Shown one piece after another: positions 32,195-35,898 of a stretch of 35,898 bases of DNA; the stretch's first letter is position 1; each line of letters begins with the position of its first letter. The notes under the pieces are model-generated. The model saw only the letters and a program-made list of their open reading frames with translations, was not told the origin of the DNA and did not search any database. The DNA is from Thermoanaerobaculia bacterium (GTDB lineage: Bacteria; Acidobacteriota; Thermoanaerobaculia; Multivoradales; Multivoraceae). Where the stretch lies: contig JAJDZH010000081.1 in assembly GCA_022824725.1 (NCBI GenBank), positions 1 to 35,898 on the forward strand, in the 5' to 3' direction. The translations under genes were made by a program, and so were the position numbers.

Positions 32195-32629
32195 TCAGCC
32201 GATCACTTCACAGACGCCGCCCGCGGCCTCGATCTTGGCGCGCGCGGATGCACTGAAGCGGTGAGCCCGCACCGTCATCCCGGACGGCGCGTCGCCGTCG
32301 CCGAGGACCTTGAGCTTCATGCCGCGGCGTACCCGGCCGCGGGAGACGAGGAGTTCGACGTCGATCGTCTCGCCGAGACCATCGAGATCGCCGACGTTGA
32401 TCACCGTGTACTCGGTGCGGAAGATGTTCGTGAACCCGCGCTTCGGCACCCGGCGAACCAGGGGCATCTGGCCGCCTTCGAAGCCCGCCCGCCTCGAGAA
32501 GCCCGCCCGGGAGCGCTGACCCTTGTGGCCGCGCCCGGCGGTCTTTCCCGTGCCCGAACCCGGACCGCGGCCGACCCGCTTCCGCGGGCGGCGGCTGGCC
32601 TTCGCCGGTTTGAGATCGTGCAGCTTCAT
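32195..32629 (-). CDS. rplO: 50S ribosomal protein L15
   Basis: A 144-residue L15. The glycine/arginine-rich N-terminus RVGRGPGSGTGKTAGRGHKG and GFEGGQMPLVRRVPKRGF are diagnostic. The ATG at 32629 (MKLHDLKPAK) is chosen over an upstream in-frame start that lies within rpmD; GAGGACTGAA, which includes the rpmD stop, provides the ribosome-binding site. Confidence 0.98.
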   Translation of the reverse strand: MKLHDLKPAKASRRPRKRVGRGPGSGTGKTAGRGHKGQRSRAGFSRRAGFEGGQMPLVRRVPKRGFTNIFRTEYTVINVGDLDGLGETIDVELLVSRGRVRRGMKLKVLGDGDAPSGMTVRAHRFSASARAKIEAAGGVCEVIG

Positions 32630-32630
32630 T

Positions 32631-32816
32631 TCAGTCCTCCAGGACCTGGACGAGATGGGGAATCTTCCGCACCATGCCACGCACTGCCTGGGTGTCCTCG
32701 CGTTCCACGACGTGACGGATACGCCTCAGACCCAGGCTGCGCAGCACGTCACGTTGCGGCCTCGGCCTCCCGATCGCGCTCCGCACCTGCTGAATCCGTA
32801 TCGTCTTGCCTGCCAC
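32631..32816 (-). CDS. rpmD: 50S ribosomal protein L30
   Basis: A 61-residue L30. The sequence [14 protein letters not shown] ... [15 protein letters not shown] ... [14 protein letters not shown] matches the family over its full length. The GTG at 32816 has GGGGAGGTG 6-8 nt upstream. Unusually, the first 68 nt lie inside the 3' end of rpsE in a different frame. Confidence 0.96.
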   Translation of the reverse strand: MAGKTIRIQQVRSAIGRPRPQRDVLRSLGLRRIRHVVEREDTQAVRGMVRKIPHLVQVLED

Positions 32817-33369
32817 TTTCGGCACCTCCCCGGTCTCCGTTTGTCGAACTGCCTCCATTCGTCGAACCGCCCGCCAGACCGTCGAGCGACTCCAGTCCCC
32901 GCAATGTCCGAACCTGCTTCTCGTTGCGGAGGGACATGAGCCCGGCAAAGGTCGCCTTGACCACGTTCTGCGGGTTCGTCGTGCCCAGCGACTTGGTCAG
33001 GATGTCCTGGATGCCGGCGCCTTCGACCACGGCGCGCACGGCTCCGCCGGCGATCACGCCGGTTCCCTCCGAAGCGGGCTTCAACATCACGCGGCCGGCG
33101 CCGAACACGCCCACCGTCTCGTGCGGGATCGTGGTTCCGGCAAGCGGCACCTGCACCAGGTTGCGCTTGGCGATCTGGATTCCCTTCCGGATGGCGGCGG
33201 GAACCTCCTTCGCCTTGCCCGAGCCGTAGCCGACCCGGCCGTTGCCGTCGCCGATAACGACCAGGGCGGTGAACGAGAAGTTCTTGCCGCCCTTGACGAC
33301 CTTCGTCACGCGGTTGATGTCGACAACCTGCTCGAAGAACTCGCTGTCGAGGTCTATGTCTCTAGCCAC
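32749..33369 (-). CDS. rpsE: 30S ribosomal protein S5 with acidic C-terminal tail
   Basis: A 206-residue S5, a fidelity protein of the 30S. The core has [37 protein letters not shown] and [22 protein letters not shown]. After about residue 165, where typical S5 ends, a 40-residue tail follows, rich in Gly/Ser/Asp/Glu ([20 protein letters not shown]). This tail is what overlaps rpmD by 68 nt. The GTG at 33369 starts [14 protein letters not shown]; the frame is open further upstream but unlike S5. Confidence 0.95.
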   Translation of the reverse strand: MARDIDLDSEFFEQVVDINRVTKVVKGGKNFSFTALVVIGDGNGRVGYGSGKAKEVPAAIRKGIQIAKRNLVQVPLAGTTIPHETVGVFGAGRVMLKPASEGTGVIAGGAVRAVVEGAGIQDILTKSLGTTNPQNVVKATFAGLMSLRNEKQVRTLRGLESLDGLAGGSTNGGSSTNGDRGGAESGRQDDTDSAGAERDREAEAAT

Positions 33370-33424
33370 TGTTCGTGTCCCTGGCCAATGTTCGCTCCTT
33401 TGCTTCCCTGGCGGCTCCGGTTCA

Positions 33425-33811
33425 TCAGAACTCGAGGCCTCCCTCGCGCGCGCTGTCGGCAAGCGCCTGGATCCTGCCGTGATACAGGAATCCGCCGCGG
33501 TCGAAGATGACCGTGCGGAAGCCCTTTTGCTTCGCGCGCTCGGCCAGCGCCTGACCGACGGCCTGCGCCGCCTTGCAGCTTCCCGTCGAACCCTCGAGCG
33601 CTCCCTGGAGATCCGACTCGAGCGAACTCGCGAAGGCCAGGGTATTGCCCGACCGATCGTCGATCAACTGGGCGTAGATGTGACGCCGGCTCTTGTGCAC
33701 GGCAAGGCGAGGCCGTTCCTGCGAACCGCGCAGCTTCTTGCGGACGCGGTAGCGCGCCCGCTGCCGCCGGCGGCTGCGGTCGAGCGTTCTCTTTCTGCGC
33801 AGATCACTCAT
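33425..33811 (-). CDS. rplR: 50S ribosomal protein L18
   Basis: A 128-residue L18, binding 5S rRNA. The basic start [20 protein letters not shown], then [20 protein letters not shown] and the C-terminal [26 protein letters not shown] are diagnostic. ATG 33811. It follows rplF after 28 nt. Confidence 0.98.
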   Translation of the reverse strand: MSDLRRKRTLDRSRRRQRARYRVRKKLRGSQERPRLAVHKSRRHIYAQLIDDRSGNTLAFASSLESDLQGALEGSTGSCKAAQAVGQALAERAKQKGFRTVIFDRGGFLYHGRIQALADSAREGGLEF

Positions 33812-33839
33812 GCCTTGTCTTTCCTGTTCCGAAGCTGTC

Positions 33840-34385
33840 CTAGGCGGTCGCCGCCGCCTTGCCGACCTTGAGCCGGATTTCCTCGTCGCGGTAGCGGATG
33901 CCCTTGCCCTTGTACGCGTCGGGCTTGCGCAGGCTGCGCAGATCGGCGGCGACCTGCCCCACCTGCTGCTTGTCGTTGCCGGAAACGGTGATGCGATTCG
34001 CCCTCTCGTCGATCGAGACGTCCACGCCCTCCGGCACCGGGTAAACCACCGGGTGGGAGTATCCGAGCGCGAGATGAACCTCGCGGCCCTTGACCTCTCC
34101 CCGATAGCCCACGCCGACGATCTCGAGCTCGCGCCGGAAGCCCTCCGTGACGCCAACCACGGCATTGGCCAGGAGCGCCCGCGCCAGACCGTGCCGGGCC
34201 CGCTCCTCGCCGGTCGAGCCGGAACGGTGCAGCGTCACCACGCCGTCCTCCACCCGTACCTCGATACCGGGCTGAAGAGGCTGTTGCAGCCTGCCCCGCG
34301 GTCCTTCGATCGTCACCGTACCGCCGTTGACCGCGACGGTCGTCTTCTCCGGCAACGAGATCGGCGCTTTGCCTACACGCGACAT
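33840..34385 (-). CDS. rplF: 50S ribosomal protein L6
   Basis: A 181-residue L6 near the factor-binding site. It starts [20 protein letters not shown] and has [18 protein letters not shown] and the C-terminal [20 protein letters not shown]. It begins 3 nt after the rpsH stop. Confidence 0.98.
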   Translation of the reverse strand: MSRVGKAPISLPEKTTVAVNGGTVTIEGPRGRLQQPLQPGIEVRVEDGVVTLHRSGSTGEERARHGLARALLANAVVGVTEGFRRELEIVGVGYRGEVKGREVHLALGYSHPVVYPVPEGVDVSIDERANRITVSGNDKQQVGQVAADLRSLRKPDAYKGKGIRYRDEEIRLKVGKAAATA

Positions 34386-34388
34386 CTT

Positions 34389-34787
34389 CTAGTACACCTC
34401 ACACAGGACCTCGCCGCCGACCCGCTGCCGGCGCGCCTGGGCGTCGGTCAGAAGTCCCTGCGAGGTCGAGAGGATCGCGACGCCCAACCCGTTCAGCACC
34501 GGCTTCAGGTCGTCGGCCGCGCGGTAGATGCGGCGTCCCGGCTTGCTGATCTTGCGCACCTTCGTGATCGCCGGCACCCCCTCCTTGTCGTAGGCAAGGA
34601 AGATCCGCAGCGTCCGGCCGGGGGGCGAGTCGAACACCTCATAGTCGCTGATGTAGCCCTGGTCGCGCAGGACCCGGCAGAACGCGATCTTCAGCTTCGA
34701 GGCGGGCGCCTCGGTGCGATCGTGCTTGACGATCAGCGCGTTGCGGATCGTCGTCAGAAGGTCCGCGATGGGATCGGTTACGGTCAT
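34389..34787 (-). CDS. rpsH: 30S ribosomal protein S8
   Basis: A 132-residue S8, binding 16S helix 21 and classically the autoregulator of the spc operon. It has TDPIADLLTTIRNAL, KISKPGRRIYRA and GLGVAILSTSQGLLTDAQAR. The ATG at 34787 is followed by the family start; upstream in-frame codons are in the rplE region and are not conserved. Only 41 nt separate it from rplE, so rpsN is absent. Confidence 0.98.
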   Translation of the reverse strand: MTVTDPIADLLTTIRNALIVKHDRTEAPASKLKIAFCRVLRDQGYISDYEVFDSPPGRTLRIFLAYDKEGVPAITKVRKISKPGRRIYRAADDLKPVLNGLGVAILSTSQGLLTDAQARRQRVGGEVLCEVY

Positions 34788-34828
34788 CGGATCTGTCCTT
34801 GAATTCCTCGGTTCCTGGTAGCGGAAGC

Positions 34829-35371
34829 TCAGCTCGCGAAGGGCATTCCCAGGCCCCGCAGCAGATGGAGCGCCTGGGCGTCGGACTCCGCCGACGTCAC
34901 GAGCGTCACGTTGATTCCCTTGGAGCCGTCGCTCCTGGAGTAGTCGACCTCGGGGAAGATGAGGTGATCGCGAATGCCCAGCGTGTAGCTGCCCCGACCG
35001 TCGAAGCTCCGGTCCGAGATGCCCCGGAAGTCCCGCACCCGCGGCAGCGCCACGGTGATCAACCGGTCGAGGAAGTACCACATCCGGTCGCGGCGCAGGG
35101 TGACCCGGCAGCCGATCGGCATCCCCTCGCGCAGCTTGAAGGCGGCGATGGACTTCCGGGCACGGGTGATCACGGGCTGCTGGCCGGCGATCAGCGCCAG
35201 CTCGGGCACGGCGTTCTCCAGCACCTTGATGTTCTGGATCGCTTCGCCGATGCCCATGTTGAGGACGATCTTCTCCAGCCTGGGCACCGCCATCGGGTTG
35301 GCGATGCCGAACTCCTCCTGGAGGCTCTTCGTGACCTCCTCCTGGTACAGGGTCCTGAGTCGGGGAACCAT
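34829..35371 (-). CDS. rplE: 50S ribosomal protein L5
   Basis: A 180-residue L5, binding 5S rRNA and contacting S13. It has [39 protein letters not shown] and [18 protein letters not shown]. The ATG at 35371 shares one base with the rplX stop (TGATG), so translation is coupled. Confidence 0.98.
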   Translation of the reverse strand: MVPRLRTLYQEEVTKSLQEEFGIANPMAVPRLEKIVLNMGIGEAIQNIKVLENAVPELALIAGQQPVITRARKSIAAFKLREGMPIGCRVTLRRDRMWYFLDRLITVALPRVRDFRGISDRSFDGRGSYTLGIRDHLIFPEVDYSRSDGSKGINVTLVTSAESDAQALHLLRGLGMPFAS

Positions 35372-35694
35372 CAGCTCAACACCGAACCGCTGACCTTGGC
35401 GTACCGGGTCAGCTTGCCATCCTCGAGGCGTCGTCGCCCTACCCGCGTCGGCTTGTCCGTGTCAGGGCAGATCACCATGAGATTCGAGATGTGGATCGGC
35501 GCCTCCCGCTCCAGGATGCCGCCCTGGACCTGGCGCTGCGGGTTCGGCCGCTCGTGCTTCTTGACCATGTTCACGCGCTCGACTATGACCCGTTCGGAAC
35601 CGGGGAGAACGCGCAGCACCCGGCTGCGCGTTCCGCGATTGCGGCCAGCGATGACGAGGACCTCGTCGCCCTTCTTGATCTTCAGCCTGCGCAC
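35371..35694 (-). CDS. rplX: 50S ribosomal protein L24
   Basis: A 107-residue L24, an assembly initiator of the 50S. The KOW motif [20 protein letters not shown] is at the start, followed by [18 protein letters not shown] and [13 protein letters not shown] start at 35694, one nucleotide after the rplN stop. Confidence 0.97.
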   Translation of the reverse strand: MRRLKIKKGDEVLVIAGRNRGTRSRVLRVLPGSERVIVERVNMVKKHERPNPQRQVQGGILEREAPIHISNLMVICPDTDKPTRVGRRRLEDGKLTRYAKVSGSVLS

Positions 35695-35695
35695 G

Positions 35696-35898
35696 TCAGA
35701 TCACCTCCGGCGCCAGCGAGACGATCCGCATGAAGCGCCGCTCCCGCAGCTCCCGGGCGACCGGTCCGAAGACACGGGTGCCGATCGGCTCGCGCGCCTC
35801 GTTGATCAGGACCGCGGCATTGTTGTCGAAGCGGATGTAGCTGCCGTCGCGGCGGCGCCGCTCCTTGCGGGTGCGCACGATGACCGCGCGGACGACCT
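35696..35898 (-). CDS. rplN: 50S ribosomal protein L14, C-terminal part (cut by window edge)
   Basis: The last 67 residues or so of L14 are present: [28 protein letters not shown] and [28 protein letters not shown], a full-length family C-terminus. The N-terminal half lies beyond the right edge. Gene order rplN-rplX-rplE shows that the S10/spc cluster continues to the right. Confidence 0.97.
   Translation of the reverse strand, partial: VVRAVIVRTRKERRRRDGSYIRFDNNAAVLINEAREPIGTRVFGPVARELRERRFMRIVSLAPEVI

Overview
This is a GC-rich (by eye roughly two thirds G+C), gene-dense bacterial chromosome segment. The genes point to a Gram-negative (diderm) bacterium: apolipoprotein N-acyltransferase (Lnt), a SPOR-domain protein, a RodZ-like protein, a LysM/amidase cell-wall hydrolase, a LexA repressor and a GatCA amidotransferase. 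The long GreA with a helical N-terminal half, the orphan EF-G-like GTPase and the M16 peptidase pair would fit Acidobacteriota (for example a Thermoanaerobaculia-like lineage). That placement is inference; no 16S gene is present to test it.

Left part (1-12.4 kb). The tail of a PIN-domain (VapC-like) protein and a patatin-like lipase read rightward. Class I fructose-bisphosphate aldolase (fbaB) reads leftward and meets the lipase gene tail to tail. A tightly packed leftward operon then follows: tRNA-Pro, nfeD-type membrane protease, stomatin/SPFH protein, SPOR protein, lnt, prfB (RF2, with an intact +1 programmed frameshift), a GT4-type glycosyltransferase, a GT-C-like membrane protein and a degenerate Nudix protein. 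Five of its junctions are 4-nt or 17-nt overlaps.

Middle (12.5-25 kb). A RodZ-like gene is divergent from the long greA-type gene. gatC, gatA and a LysM-amidase gene form an overlapping operon. lexA is divergent from two translationally coupled M16 peptidase genes, the first catalytic and the second not. An EF-G-like GTPase follows; it carries an apparent 1-nt deletion and lacks the usual G3 histidine.

Accessory island (25.0-27.5 kb). An inverted-repeat element is followed by an intact Eco57I/PstI-type adenine methyltransferase and the wreck of its BsuBI/PstI-family endonuclease, which has lost its centre and its frame. This looks like a restriction-modification system reduced to an orphan methylase, sitting next to the ribosomal operon.

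Right part (27.5-35.9 kb, all leftward). This is the spc/alpha ribosomal cluster: rplN (partial), rplX, rplE, rpsH, rplF, rplR, rpsE, rpmD, rplO, secY, adk, infA, rpmJ, rpsM, rpsK, rpoA, rplQ. rpsN, map and rpsD are missing from their usual places, and rpsE overlaps rpmD by 68 nt.

The most unusual signals are not single genes. (1) An interspersed repeat family occurs at four loci, always on the + strand. Each unit is a 7-bp stem with a 4-nt loop followed directly by GCACCCAGTG, and the stem is conserved by compensatory change in one copy. One copy has expanded into an in-frame 33-bp tandem array inside a membrane-protein gene. (2) A TANNNT box lies exactly 9 nt before the start codon of four separate genes, suggesting leaderless transcription.
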